Below are positions 25,446-33,406 of a DNA stretch of 37,159 nt, one piece after another. Every line of letters begins with the position of its first letter. Position 1 is the stretch's first letter. The translations under genes were made by a program, and so were the position numbers. The DNA is taken from assembly GCA_964592475.1 (NCBI GenBank), contig CAZQEZ010000028.1:1-37159 (forward strand), in the 5' to 3' direction. Source of the DNA: CAZQEZ01 sp964592475 (lineage in GTDB: Bacteria; Bacteroidota; Bacteroidia; Cytophagales; Cyclobacteriaceae). The notes below the pieces were generated by a model that had not been told where the DNA came from, did no database searches, and saw nothing but the letters and a program-made list of their open reading frames with translations.

Positions 25446-25462
25446 TTGGCACAGCCATTGTT
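25446..25462 (+). promoter_or_regulatory. Sigma-54-like element before the LytTR gene
   Basis: TTGGCACAGCCATTGTT has GG and GT separated by 10 bases, a perfect TTGGCAC -24 half and a TTGT -12 half (consensus TTGC). It is 35 bases before the ATG at 25497. The matching site before the truncated duplicate (21012-21029) is conserved while flanking bases differ, which supports, but does not prove, function. Confidence 0.4.
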
Positions 25463-25496
25463 TAAAGGGGGATGCCGCTAATAAAAAAATTTTTTT

Positions 25497-26333
25497 ATGA
25501 ACTTTTCCCAAATAAAGCTCAAAAAAAACAGCTTAATTAGTTTATTTGTATTTGCTTTTTTGCTTGTCTACCAGCCCTTCAATATTAGTCGCTGGACTTT
25601 CCAGGATGTATTGCTTTACTGCGCCGGGTATGGATTGTGTACATTTGCCGGGTTAGTTATTGCCAATATTTTTTTAAGAAAATTAAGCGTTGAACAATAC
25701 GCCAGCAAAAGCGCTAAAAAGCAAGCTATTTCTTCATTGCTACACATTTTTATCATCGCCGTGTTGAATTTTTTATATAGTGTGGCGATTGGAATCATTA
25801 CCATAAGTTGGCAGGGATTTTTAGTATTTTTCGCCTTTACTTTGGCCGTTGGTATTTTTCCTAGTCTTTTATTGTTTCTCCCCTATTTTAAAAAACAACC
25901 GTCTGCAAAAGTCAGCGAAAACAGTAAACCTACAGCTGGTAGTATTGTAACTCAAGTGCAATTACAGGGAGAAAATAAAGATGAAATTTTTACCTGTTCG
26001 AAAGATGAATTGCTATTTATCAAGAGCGAATTGAATTACTGCGAAATCAATTATTTGAAAAATAACCTGCTGAAAAAGTACCTGATCAGGGCCACCATTA
26101 AAAACCTGGAAGAGCAAATTACATTACCTTCCGTGATGCGGGTGCATCGCTCTTTCCTTTGCAACCTTGATAATGTAACAAGACATAGCTACAAAAACCA
26201 AAAGTTGAAGCTTTATTTTCCTCTGGTGGAAGCTCCAGTGATTTGTTCCAGAAATTATTATAAAATGACAATGCGAATGATTCAATATCAAAAGCCCCGC
26301 CATTCATCCCTAAATCTCACGGCTAAACAATAG
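25497..26333 (+). CDS. Membrane-anchored LytTR transcriptional regulator
   Basis: A 278-residue protein. The N-terminal half has four transmembrane helices (about 13-29, 38-60, 78-103, 108-128). The C-terminal 110 residues are a LytTR DNA-binding domain: KDELLFIKSELNYCEINYL, then KYLIRATIKNLEEQI, then MRVHRSFLCNLDNVTRHSYK, with the conserved (R/V)HRSFLVN-type motif. This architecture, helices plus LytTR without a receiver, is common in Bacteroidota and suggests a membrane-sensing direct regulator rather than a phosphorelay output. A truncated duplicate lies at 21012-21200. A sigma-54-like element precedes it. The targets are unknown. Confidence 0.9.
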   Translation: MNFSQIKLKKNSLISLFVFAFLLVYQPFNISRWTFQDVLLYCAGYGLCTFAGLVIANIFLRKLSVEQYASKSAKKQAISSLLHIFIIAVLNFLYSVAIGIITISWQGFLVFFAFTLAVGIFPSLLLFLPYFKKQPSAKVSENSKPTAGSIVTQVQLQGENKDEIFTCSKDELLFIKSELNYCEINYLKNNLLKKYLIRATIKNLEEQITLPSVMRVHRSFLCNLDNVTRHSYKNQKLKLYFPLVEAPVICSRNYYKMTMRMIQYQKPRHSSLNLTAKQ

Positions 26334-26403
26334 TCAGTAGCCAAACCCAAAATCTACTACTGCAGTATCTTTTTTTTCATGAGGCATAACAATATAAGTA
26401 GTA

Positions 26404-27633
26404 CTAAATTACCATGAAAATTACTACTTTATAGCTATAGTTTTTAATTTCCCCACCTATTCCTACATTGGAAACAGTAACATCAAATACCATTTCATCT
26501 CCAATATCATAAAACCAGGTTATGCCACTTATCATCCAAACTAATGTATTTTCACCATAGCCATCTTCTAAATCTTCTACTTTAACATTTAAAGCAGTGC
26601 CATCCGGCTTTTTTACCTGTACTTTTGCGTTTTTAAAATTGGCATTTGGGATAGAAAATGACCAACGATAAAAGGCAAGGGGCTGAGGTACGTAACCGGG
26701 AGGGGGCCAGGAGATAAACTCCGGCATATTATCGGGATAGTTTTTATATTCATCACCTATTACCCATAGCGCATTACTGGCACCAGTGTCACCAGTGCCA
26801 ACTTCTTTTAATTTAGGATAAAGAATCCATCTTCTATGTCCGGCATTTTCCAGTCCATGATCATTCATATATGCAGTAATAGCTTTGGGTCCGGGTACTC
26901 CCAGGGTTATATTTGATTTACCTGCTGCCAAAGCTCCGTCATCGGTATAGCATTTCCAGCTTTTAGGAGGGAAATGGTTTGCCGATCTATTAGCTAATAT
27001 CATTAGGGCGGCTTCCTGACATTTTCTACTTTTTTCGCTGTTCATTACTATATTGTCAGGCAATCCTGCCAACCGACGAAAATAATTGACTCTTTTTAAA
27101 ACCAACTCTTTCACTTTAGGATCTGTATCTCCCGGTTGGCAATTCTCTTCATTGCCAGTCCATTTAATTTGGGTGGAAGAAAGTGCCAGATCGAGGTAAT
27201 TGTCCTGATAATCTTTCAGCACTTTAGCCCTCGCTTCTGCATCAAACACATTGCTTGTAACAGTAATTTCCGCAGTATCTGTTTTCGTATTGTCTGCCAC
27301 ACTGATTACCAGTAGGTGATAGGTGCCTTTTTTATTGGGGGCAGTATAATTTCCTGTGTTTGTAACTGTTCCTCCTCCCGTTTCTAAAACTTTCCAGCTT
27401 ACTGACTGGTCAGAACTATTGCTAACCGCCGAAGTAAACTGGTAAGATTTGCTTATTTCAACCGAAACCTTACTCGGCGAAATACTTAAGGCAATTTCTT
27501 TTTTCTCATTTGAATTGGCAGTTGAGTCATTAATTTCATCTTCATTAAGTATACCTTCCTGCTCACAACTGATGATTAAGCCGCTGAAAATGAGTAGCAT
27601 GGAAACGAATAATATAGTAGATAATCTATTCAT
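26404..27633 (-). CDS. CAP-domain lipoprotein with an Ig-like domain
   Basis: A 409-residue protein. The signal peptide ends in a lipobox at SCEQ (Cys23), so it is lipid-anchored in the envelope. Residues about 48-128 form a bacterial Ig-like domain (ISPSKVSVEISKSYQFTSAV ... TDTAEITVTS). The rest contains a CAP/SCP-PR1 domain: VNYFRRLAGLP, EAALMILAN, the H-F-P-P-K-S-W motif, and GLENAGHRRWILYPKLKEVG with the conserved H-R-R-x-x-L-P-like segment. CAP proteins bind sterols, lipids or metals or have wall-associated roles, and no proven function applies here. The C-terminal ~100 residues form another beta-rich domain. It is monocistronic. Confidence 0.88.
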   Translation of the reverse strand: MNRLSTILFVSMLLIFSGLIISCEQEGILNEDEINDSTANSNEKKEIALSISPSKVSVEISKSYQFTSAVSNSSDQSVSWKVLETGGGTVTNTGNYTAPNKKGTYHLLVISVADNTKTDTAEITVTSNVFDAEARAKVLKDYQDNYLDLALSSTQIKWTGNEENCQPGDTDPKVKELVLKRVNYFRRLAGLPDNIVMNSEKSRKCQEAALMILANRSANHFPPKSWKCYTDDGALAAGKSNITLGVPGPKAITAYMNDHGLENAGHRRWILYPKLKEVGTGDTGASNALWVIGDEYKNYPDNMPEFISWPPPGYVPQPLAFYRWSFSIPNANFKNAKVQVKKPDGTALNVKVEDLEDGYGENTLVWMISGITWFYDIGDEMVFDVTVSNVGIGGEIKNYSYKVVIFMVI

Positions 27634-27714
27634 AGTTTTATATGTTGTTATTATATAAAGTTATGCAGCGAATACGGAATAAACTATCCGAAGTAAAAAT
27701 AAATATTACATATC

Positions 27715-28002
27715 TTATTCAACTACAATCCCTTTTTCCGGATTGATATTAAAACCATGCTTCACCATTATTTTCCCTACTTTTTCAGTAAAAATCGGGC
27801 GATTCTAAGAATTCATTTCATAAGTTTTGTTTTAATTTTTATTAAAGAAACCGCTATAACCAGCGGATTTTGTCTTTTCCATTAAAAAATTGAAAGGGGT
27901 AATCCCAAATGAGGTTGTTAACTGTTCCCACAAAGATGGATTAGCGTAATCCTTTTCTATGATCACCACTACTTCCAATAAATCATATAGAGGCAATAAT
28001 TT
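27715..28002 (-). pseudogene. Decayed coding remnant with two internal stops
   Basis: The minus strand reads in one frame KLLPLYDLLEVVVIIEKDY, NPSLWEQLTTSFGITPF, NFLMEKTKSAGYSGFFNKN, then TAA. A short stretch ending in TAG follows, and then RPIFTEKVGKIMVKHGFNIN and PEKGIVVE before the final stop at 27715-27717. The three parts share a frame and have protein-like composition, so a single gene broken by two nonsense codons is likely. I cannot name the family. No start codon is evident on the right. Confidence 0.45.
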
Positions 28003-28053
28003 TTATCTGGAAATTATTTTTCATTATTTAATGAACTGTAATAATGAATTCTA

Positions 28054-28344
28054 TTAATTTATTTTGATAGTTTTTTTGCGATAAGCGGCCACAAAAATTC
28101 CGATGCCGTACAAAGACAAATTAAAAAGGCTGGCTGAAAAAATACCCACCGAAAAGATACCCGCAGAAAAAATGCCTATTGAAAAGGTGCCGGCAGCAAA
28201 TACGCCTATGGCAAAGTCGCCGGCGGCAAAGTAACCAGAAGCAAATTGCCCTGCATCACTGATGCCTCCAACAGTAAATTCGTAAACCAATCCGGCAGCT
28301 ACCATTACGATTGCCAGTATTCCTATCCATTTGAAATTTTTCAT
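28054..28344 (-). CDS. Small membrane protein with pentapeptide-like repeats
   Basis: A 96-residue protein. A single hydrophobic helix (about residues 5-24, WIGILAIVMVAAGLVYEFTV) is followed by about nine consecutive five-residue repeats with the pattern F-(A/S)-x-G-x (FASGY, FAAGD, FAIGV, FAAGT, FSIGI, FSAGI, FSVGI, FSASL, FNLSL). A second hydrophobic stretch (YGIGIFVAAY) and a short basic tail end the protein. The five-residue period with central phenylalanine predicts a right-handed quadrilateral beta-helix like pentapeptide repeat proteins. The repeats are unusually hydrophobic, so they may lie in or against the membrane. The function is unknown. It is monocistronic. Confidence 0.75.
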   Translation of the reverse strand: MKNFKWIGILAIVMVAAGLVYEFTVGGISDAGQFASGYFAAGDFAIGVFAAGTFSIGIFSAGIFSVGIFSASLFNLSLYGIGIFVAAYRKKTIKIN

Positions 28345-28780
28345 TTTTAATTATTTTAGTTTTTATTATTTATCTCTAAAGCTAAATAATAATAAAAAGT
28401 TGCCCTAAAGGGATTAAACGATTGGTTTTGGGATGAATGGTGAATTTTACAACTTATAAACACTGAGCGTTCATACGTGCCAGCGGAGGAGAAAATGAAA
28501 GCAGCGCTTACTACACAATTTTCAGATGAATGATTAGTTTTGCCAGCCACTCATTACCCTTCTGATTATCATCAGACAAATTGGCTACTTACACGATCAC
28601 TTTAAATACTTTGATGAACTGTATGATGGCTAAGTAAATTCAAAACCAGGGATGAAAAGGAAAAAGCACAAAATACTCATTATTCTTGTCAGGTGTGAGA
28701 TTTGCCACAAATCTGCTACTAAAATTTATTTACCGATTGAGTAATTTAGTTAAAATGCTTTCTGACCCGATCCCGGGCTT
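28345..28780. other. Intergenic stretch without visible features
   Basis: These 436 bases hold no gene I can support. A 64-residue minus-strand frame at 28356-28550 has composition unlike real proteins. There is no hairpin and no clear promoter pair. Confidence 0.4.
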
Positions 28781-28810
28781 ATGGCAATTTACACGATAAA
28801 ATTTTCATTT

Positions 28811-29269
28811 ATGCTACGTATTATTATCAATTTCTTTGTTGCGTTAATGATAGTTGTAATCGGTATTGGTGTGTACCAGCAAGCCGTTAAACAACCAATT
28901 GCTTTATACTATGGAGCAGATATTTCACATAACAGTACAGACTACTCTTATAAACCGGGTCAGCAGGGTATACATTACGATTTTTACCTCAATAAAAATG
29001 GCGAGTCAGAAAAGCTAAGCACCATTACCTTACTATTTATCCCGGCAATTCTTTATTTTTCATTTATTACCCTCATCGGTATTTTAAGAAGAGTATTGAT
29101 TTTTAATAAAATACATTTCGATCAGCGTGCTAATGACGGCAGAGGAAGTTTCATCAAAAAGAAAACCAAAGAGGAAAGAAGTTTTAAAAACTATACCCTC
29201 CCTTTGATTGCGTTTATCATGTCTTCCTTACTATTTTTATCAGGGTATCTTGGTTGGTGGCGCTTGTAG
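28811..29269 (+). CDS. Three-helix membrane protein of unknown family
   Basis: About 152 residues. Hydrophobic helices lie at about 2-20, 72-92 and 128-146. The loop between the first two is polar and probably periplasmic (YYGADISHNSTDYSYKPGQQ). A basic cytoplasmic loop (FIKKKTKEERSF) precedes the last helix. An ATG 30 bases upstream (28781) adds ten residues in frame. The second start gives a cleaner N-terminal helix. I recognise no domain. It is convergent with the DUF2147 gene, with a 23-base gap. Confidence 0.55.
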   Translation: MLRIIINFFVALMIVVIGIGVYQQAVKQPIALYYGADISHNSTDYSYKPGQQGIHYDFYLNKNGESEKLSTITLLFIPAILYFSFITLIGILRRVLIFNKIHFDQRANDGRGSFIKKKTKEERSFKNYTLPLIAFIMSSLLFLSGYLGWWRL

Positions 29270-29292
29270 TTTAATAATAGGACAATTTTTAA

Positions 29293-29730
29293 CTAACTAG
29301 AAACCTTGGTCCATTTTACAGTACGACTCAGCCATTTTACTCCTACATAGCCGGTTACTTCCAATTGGTTGCCATCCAGTTCAATATAACAGTTGTATGT
29401 TTTGCCACTTTCAGGGTCATATATTTTTCCATTTTCCCACTGATCTCCGGTAAACTCAAAGTTTTTTAGTAAAAGCAGGTTTTCTAATGGTCTATCTCGT
29501 AAGTCCGCATCTTGATTGTTTACATCCAAGACCGATTTACCGTTTTTATCATACATATCTTTGGCCCAAATCAATTTTCCAAAGTAGCGATTGTTCTTTT
29601 CAAATATTTCAATTTTTCCATCTTTTTTCTCTGTGGCCCATACTCCTACTATTTCATTAGCCTTTTGGGCAAATACTGATTGAACACATAAGAAAAAGAA
29701 TAGACTTACTAGCAATGTAAAATTTTTCAT
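29293..29730 (-). CDS. DUF2147 family exported protein
   Basis: A 145-residue periplasmic protein. Residues 1-21 are a signal peptide (MKNFTLLVSLFFFLCVQSVF, then A). The mature part is a lipocalin-like beta domain: IVGVWATEKKDGKIEIFEKN, then YFGKLIWAK, a D-R-P-L-E-N-L motif, GDQWENGKIYDPESGKTYNC, and LEVTGYVGVKWLSRTVKW. These are the conserved blocks of DUF2147, and the length is normal. The function is unproven; relatives are found in many proteobacteria and Bacteroidota. It is monocistronic. Confidence 0.9.
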   Translation of the reverse strand: MKNFTLLVSLFFFLCVQSVFAQKANEIVGVWATEKKDGKIEIFEKNNRYFGKLIWAKDMYDKNGKSVLDVNNQDADLRDRPLENLLLLKNFEFTGDQWENGKIYDPESGKTYNCYIELDGNQLEVTGYVGVKWLSRTVKWTKVSS

Positions 29731-29897
29731 ACTTTAATAAACGTTTATTTATAAAACCTTATCCATCAAAAAAATATTGCTCATATTTCATTCAATTTGG
29801 CAAAAAAACTAGTTGAGCTTTAAAGAATCTTTCAATTATCCAAATGAAAAATTGAAAATTATCATTACCTTTATTGGCAAATAAAAAGAATTGAATA

Positions 29898-30671
29898 ATG
29901 GTGAGGATACTAAGTTTGGCATTCGTGATAGCGGCTATGAGTGGTTGTTCTGCTCCTTCTGAAAACTGGCAACCACTATTCAATGGTGAAAATTTGAATG
30001 GGTGGACACCAAAAATAAAGGGGTATCCGATAGGTGAAAACTACGGCAACACTTTTAGCGTAGAGGATGGATTGCTGAAAGTAAGTTATACTGAGTACGA
30101 CTCTTTCAACAACAGGTTTGGACATTTATTTTACGATGATATATTTTCCAATTACCGATTGAGGCTTGAATATAGATTTGTGGGCGAACAATGTCCTGGC
30201 GGTGAAGGCTGGGCATGGCGCAATAGCGGTGTAATGGTACATGGTCAAGATCCTACTACTATGGACCTTGATCAAAATTTTCCTGTTTCTATTGAAGTAC
30301 AATTACTCGGAGGTGATGGCGATAATGAAAGACCTACAGGTAATCTTTGTACTCCGGGAACTAACGTGGTGATGGATGGTGAATTGACAAACCGGCATTG
30401 CACCAATTCAAACTCTGACACTTATCATGGCGACCAATGGGTGCAAGCCGAGATAGAGGTGCAGGGCGACAACATAATTCGCCATATAATCAATGCAGAT
30501 ACCGTACTATCCTATAGCAACCCGCAACTGGATCCGGATGATAAATTTGCTCAAAAAATACTAGACAAAAGTGGTCCAATTATGCTGGAAGCAGGTACTA
30601 TATCCTTACAGTCGGAAAGTCATCCGATTGAATTTAGAAGTATTGAAATACTCGAACTGCCGGAAAAATGA
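29898..30671 (+). CDS. DUF1080 lipoprotein (3-keto-disaccharide hydrolase family)
   Basis: A 257-residue lipoprotein. The signal ends MSGC with Cys17 as the lipidated residue. The body is a concanavalin-like beta-sandwich of DUF1080 type: WQPLFNGENLNGW at the start, then YRLRLEYRF, NSGVMVHGQDP, VSIEVQLLGG, and C-terminal PIMLEAGTISLQSESHPIEF. These match the family well (L-F-N-G-x-x-L-x-G-W, N-S-G, E-x-Q). DUF1080 proteins hydrolyse 3-keto-glycosides together with Gfo/Idh/MocA enzymes. Such an oxidoreductase is encoded at 23451, though not adjacent. Acting jointly on a sugar is inference. The gene is monocistronic. Confidence 0.9.
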   Translation: MVRILSLAFVIAAMSGCSAPSENWQPLFNGENLNGWTPKIKGYPIGENYGNTFSVEDGLLKVSYTEYDSFNNRFGHLFYDDIFSNYRLRLEYRFVGEQCPGGEGWAWRNSGVMVHGQDPTTMDLDQNFPVSIEVQLLGGDGDNERPTGNLCTPGTNVVMDGELTNRHCTNSNSDTYHGDQWVQAEIEVQGDNIIRHIINADTVLSYSNPQLDPDDKFAQKILDKSGPIMLEAGTISLQSESHPIEFRSIEILELPEK

Positions 30672-30673
30672 TT

Positions 30674-30701
30674 AAAAAACCACCCTTAAGTTGAGGGTGG
30701 T
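30674..30701 (-). terminator. Terminator of the cold-shock gene
   Basis: On the minus strand ACCACCCT/AGGGTGGT forms a stem with a short loop, followed by six T residues. It is 36 bases past the stop of the csp gene. On the plus strand it also lies 8 bases past the DUF1080 stop but lacks a T-tract there. Confidence 0.8.
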
Positions 30702-30736
30702 AGAGAAATGTTATCTATAATTAAATACTTTAAATC

Positions 30737-30925
30737 TTATCCAATTACTTGAACATTTACCGCGTTAAGTCCTTTTTGTCCTTGTTCAACATCAAATTGA
30801 ACCTCATCATCTTCTTTAATTTGATCGATCAGACCAGAAGAATGAACAAATAATTCGCCATTGTCTGTTTTAATGAATCCGTAACCTTTCGAATCATTAA
30901 AAAATTTTACTGTTCCTTTTTGCAT
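30737..30925 (-). CDS. Cold-shock domain protein
   Basis: A 62-residue single cold-shock domain. RNP1 is KGYGFI (residues 13-18) and RNP2 LFVHSSGL (25-32). It opens MQKGTVKFFNDSKGYGF and ends KGLNAVNVQVIG, as expected. It binds single-stranded RNA or DNA as a chaperone. It is slightly shorter than E. coli CspA (70 residues) because the usual central loop is reduced. It is monocistronic with its own terminator, and a candidate promoter lies at 30955-30986. Confidence 0.95.
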   Translation of the reverse strand: MQKGTVKFFNDSKGYGFIKTDNGELFVHSSGLIDQIKEDDEVQFDVEQGQKGLNAVNVQVIG

Positions 30926-30954
30926 TAAAATAAATTTTATGGATAATAATTTTT

Positions 30955-30986
30955 CAAATCATAAATATCTACATTTATTTTTCAAA
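30955..30986 (-). promoter_or_regulatory. Candidate promoter of the cold-shock gene
   Basis: On the minus strand TTTG (30986-30983), a 19-base spacer and TATGATTTG (30963-30955) resemble the Bacteroidota -33/-7 elements. The -7 box has one extra base compared with TAnnTTTG. It would place the transcript start about 25 bases before the ATG. Confidence 0.35.
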
Positions 30987-31149
30987 ATCAAAATATTAAA
31001 TGTTTTTTATTAATTTGCTTCTATTTTATTGCTATGTTCGGCTTAATCCATAACCCTTCATAAGTCATTTTCAACTTCCACAATTTATTATTTTAATTTC
31101 CAATTTGCCCATACATTAGCTAGTTTTGCTATATTTTAAAACTGGCTAG

Positions 31150-32601
31150 ATGAGCAAAGAAAAATTACTAATCAATCTGTTTGAAAGATGGGCAGGAGAA
31201 AAAGCAGAAGAAATCTATATGCTGCCCAGATCGGGATCATACAGAGAATATTATCGCTTAAAAAGCAAAGGCAAGTCAGCCTTAGGTGTTTACAATGAAG
31301 ATTTTAAGGAGAACAGGGCTTTCATTTCTTTTACCAATCATTTTCATAAAAACGGTGTAAAGGCACCTGAAATATATGCTGAAGACCTAAGTGCCCACAT
31401 TTACCTGCAGCAAGACTTAGGAGACACCACCCTTTTCTCCTACTTAAATGACCATCGTGAAAGTGCGGAATTACCTCCTGAAGTGGTTACGCTTTATAAA
31501 AAAATAATAAGGGATCTTCCTGAAATTCAAGTAAAAGCTGGCAATTCACTAGACTATAGCGTATGCTATCCACGGGCTAGCTTCGACAAACAATCAATGC
31601 GATGGGATTTAAATTATTTTAAATATTATTTCCTCAAATTGGCAAAAATCCCATTTGATGAGCAAGATTTAGAAGATGATTTTCAAACATTTTCAGAATA
31701 TTTGCTTCAGACAGATCGCGACTATTTCCTGTATCGTGATTTCCAATCGAGGAACATTATGATAGTTAATGATAAACCCTACTACATTGATTATCAAGGT
31801 GGCAGAAAAGGGGCTCTTCAGTATGATTTGGCTTCCTTACTTTACGACGCCAAAGCTGACCTTCCTCAGCAATTAAGAGACGAGTTGCTTGAACTTTACC
31901 TCACCCAATTAGGACAAATAAAAAAAATTGACAAAACACAATTCAAACAGTTTTATCAAGGTTATGTGCTTATCAGAATAATGCAAGCGATGGGCGCTTA
32001 TGGTTTTCGAGGCTTTTATGAAAAGAAAACACATTTTCTACAAAGCATTCCCTATGCATTAGACAACCTGTCATTTATAATGGATAATTTTGATTTGCCT
32101 ATCGAGATACCACATTTGCGCAAAGTTTTGGCATTATTAATTGATGCTCCTAAACTTAAACAGTATCGGGATGTTTCCAATTCAACTCATGGACTTCAAA
32201 TAATTATTACCAGTTTTTCCTTTAAAAAAGGACTTCCTGTAGATGAATCCGGCAATGGTGGTGGATTCGTATTTGATTGTCGCGGCATACACAACCCGGG
32301 CAGGTATGAGGAATATAAGCAAATGAGCGGAAAAGATACGCCGGTTGTTGAGTTTCTCAAAGCAAATTCTCAAATTGAAGACTTTCTAAATCATGTTTTT
32401 GAAGTAGTAGATTTAACAGTAGACAACTATTTAGCCAGAAATTTTAGTCATTTGATGGTGAGCTTTGGTTGTACTGGTGGTCAGCACCGATCGGTTTTTA
32501 GTGCCGAAGCACTTGCTGCCCATTTAAAAGAGAAGTACAACCTGAAAATTAAATTAAAGCATAGAGAATTAGAAAAAATGCAATTTCGCCCACTTAAATA
32601 A
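31150..32601 (+). CDS. AmgK-like amino-sugar kinase fused to a RapZ C-terminal domain
   Basis: A 483-residue cytosolic fusion. Residues about 1-330 are an aminoglycoside-phosphotransferase-fold kinase. GSYREYYRL is the nucleotide loop, the catalytic loop is YRDFQSRNIM (Asp197, Asn202), and the metal site is IDYQGG (Asp214). With MurU encoded 5 bases downstream this is best read as AmgK, the anomeric kinase giving MurNAc-1-phosphate (or GlcNAc-1-P). Residues about 345-480 are the RapZ C-terminal domain: FDCRGIHNPGRY, then VSFGCTGGQHRSV with the conserved G-C-T-G-G-x-H-R-S, and KHRELEK. In E. coli this domain senses glucosamine-6-phosphate and binds sRNA. The fusion suggests allosteric control by an amino sugar (inference). 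A TAGTTTTGC element near 31121 may be the -7 box. Confidence 0.88.
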   Translation: MSKEKLLINLFERWAGEKAEEIYMLPRSGSYREYYRLKSKGKSALGVYNEDFKENRAFISFTNHFHKNGVKAPEIYAEDLSAHIYLQQDLGDTTLFSYLNDHRESAELPPEVVTLYKKIIRDLPEIQVKAGNSLDYSVCYPRASFDKQSMRWDLNYFKYYFLKLAKIPFDEQDLEDDFQTFSEYLLQTDRDYFLYRDFQSRNIMIVNDKPYYIDYQGGRKGALQYDLASLLYDAKADLPQQLRDELLELYLTQLGQIKKIDKTQFKQFYQGYVLIRIMQAMGAYGFRGFYEKKTHFLQSIPYALDNLSFIMDNFDLPIEIPHLRKVLALLIDAPKLKQYRDVSNSTHGLQIIITSFSFKKGLPVDESGNGGGFVFDCRGIHNPGRYEEYKQMSGKDTPVVEFLKANSQIEDFLNHVFEVVDLTVDNYLARNFSHLMVSFGCTGGQHRSVFSAEALAAHLKEKYNLKIKLKHRELEKMQFRPLK

Positions 32602-32606
32602 AAAGT

Positions 32607-33347
32607 ATGAAAGCTATGATTTTTGCGGCTGGCATAGGCAGTCGCTTAAAACCACTTACCCTGCACAAGCCAAAAGCTTTAGTAGAAGTGGGAGGCAAAC
32701 CTTTGTTAGAATGGGTTATAACTAAAATTATAAACGCTGGCATTAGTGAGATTATCATCAATGTACATCATTTTGCTGATCAAATAATCGACTACCTCGA
32801 AGCAAAAAAGAATTTTGGTATTAATATAGCAATCTCTGACGAGCGAAACCTACTACTCGATACTGGAGGAGGTTTAAAAAAAGCAAGTTGGTTTTTGCAA
32901 GGTGACGAACCCTTTTTACTCTATAATGTAGATATATTGACCACATTAAATATTGCAGAAATAATCAAATTTCATCATAATTATGATCCTCTGGCAACTT
33001 TAGCGGTGAAAAAACGGCCAGGATCCCGCTATCTTTTAGTTAATGATAGCAAGGAATTATGTGGTTGGCAAAATATAAAAACTGGTGAGAAAATAATCGC
33101 TAAGCCTGCCGCCAATTTAAATCAAATTGCCTTTAGTGGCATCCATGTAGTATCACCCAATATTTTTGAAATTATTGAAGAAACCGGTGTTTTTTCAATT
33201 ACTCCATTATACCTCCGACTTGCAGCCGATCATTCACTTATAGGTTTTTACCATCAAAATGATTATTGGAATGACTTGGGCAAACCTGAAAATTTACTAC
33301 TAGCGGAGGAAGCAATAAAAGATATAGGTGCCAAAAATTTTATTTAA
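32607..33347 (+). CDS. murU: MurU-like MurNAc-1-phosphate uridylyltransferase
   Basis: A 246-residue nucleotidyltransferase. The signature is MIFAAGIGSRLKPLTLHKPK (GxGxRLxPLT...PK), followed by ALVEVGGKPLLEW, LDTGGGLKKA (residues 84-93), the metal-binding NVDIL (Asp109) and a second acidic site WNDLGKPENL (Asp223). These are the MurU/GlmU-N features and the length is that of MurU. It would convert MurNAc-1-P to UDP-MurNAc, bypassing de novo synthesis. It is coupled to the AmgK-like fusion by a 5-base gap, which is the strongest evidence for the MurNAc recycling role rather than another sugar-phosphate nucleotidyltransferase. Confidence 0.87.
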   Translation: MKAMIFAAGIGSRLKPLTLHKPKALVEVGGKPLLEWVITKIINAGISEIIINVHHFADQIIDYLEAKKNFGINIAISDERNLLLDTGGGLKKASWFLQGDEPFLLYNVDILTTLNIAEIIKFHHNYDPLATLAVKKRPGSRYLLVNDSKELCGWQNIKTGEKIIAKPAANLNQIAFSGIHVVSPNIFEIIEETGVFSITPLYLRLAADHSLIGFYHQNDYWNDLGKPENLLLAEEAIKDIGAKNFI

Positions 33348-33406
33348 AATTAGCAAATACTAATTTTTTTAGCTATTTTTGAATTATTAATCTAAACATT
33401 TTGGCA

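Noticed and set aside
28356..28550. 64-residue minus-strand frame
   Set aside because: Low-complexity composition and no motif; upstream of a real gene with no spacing logic.
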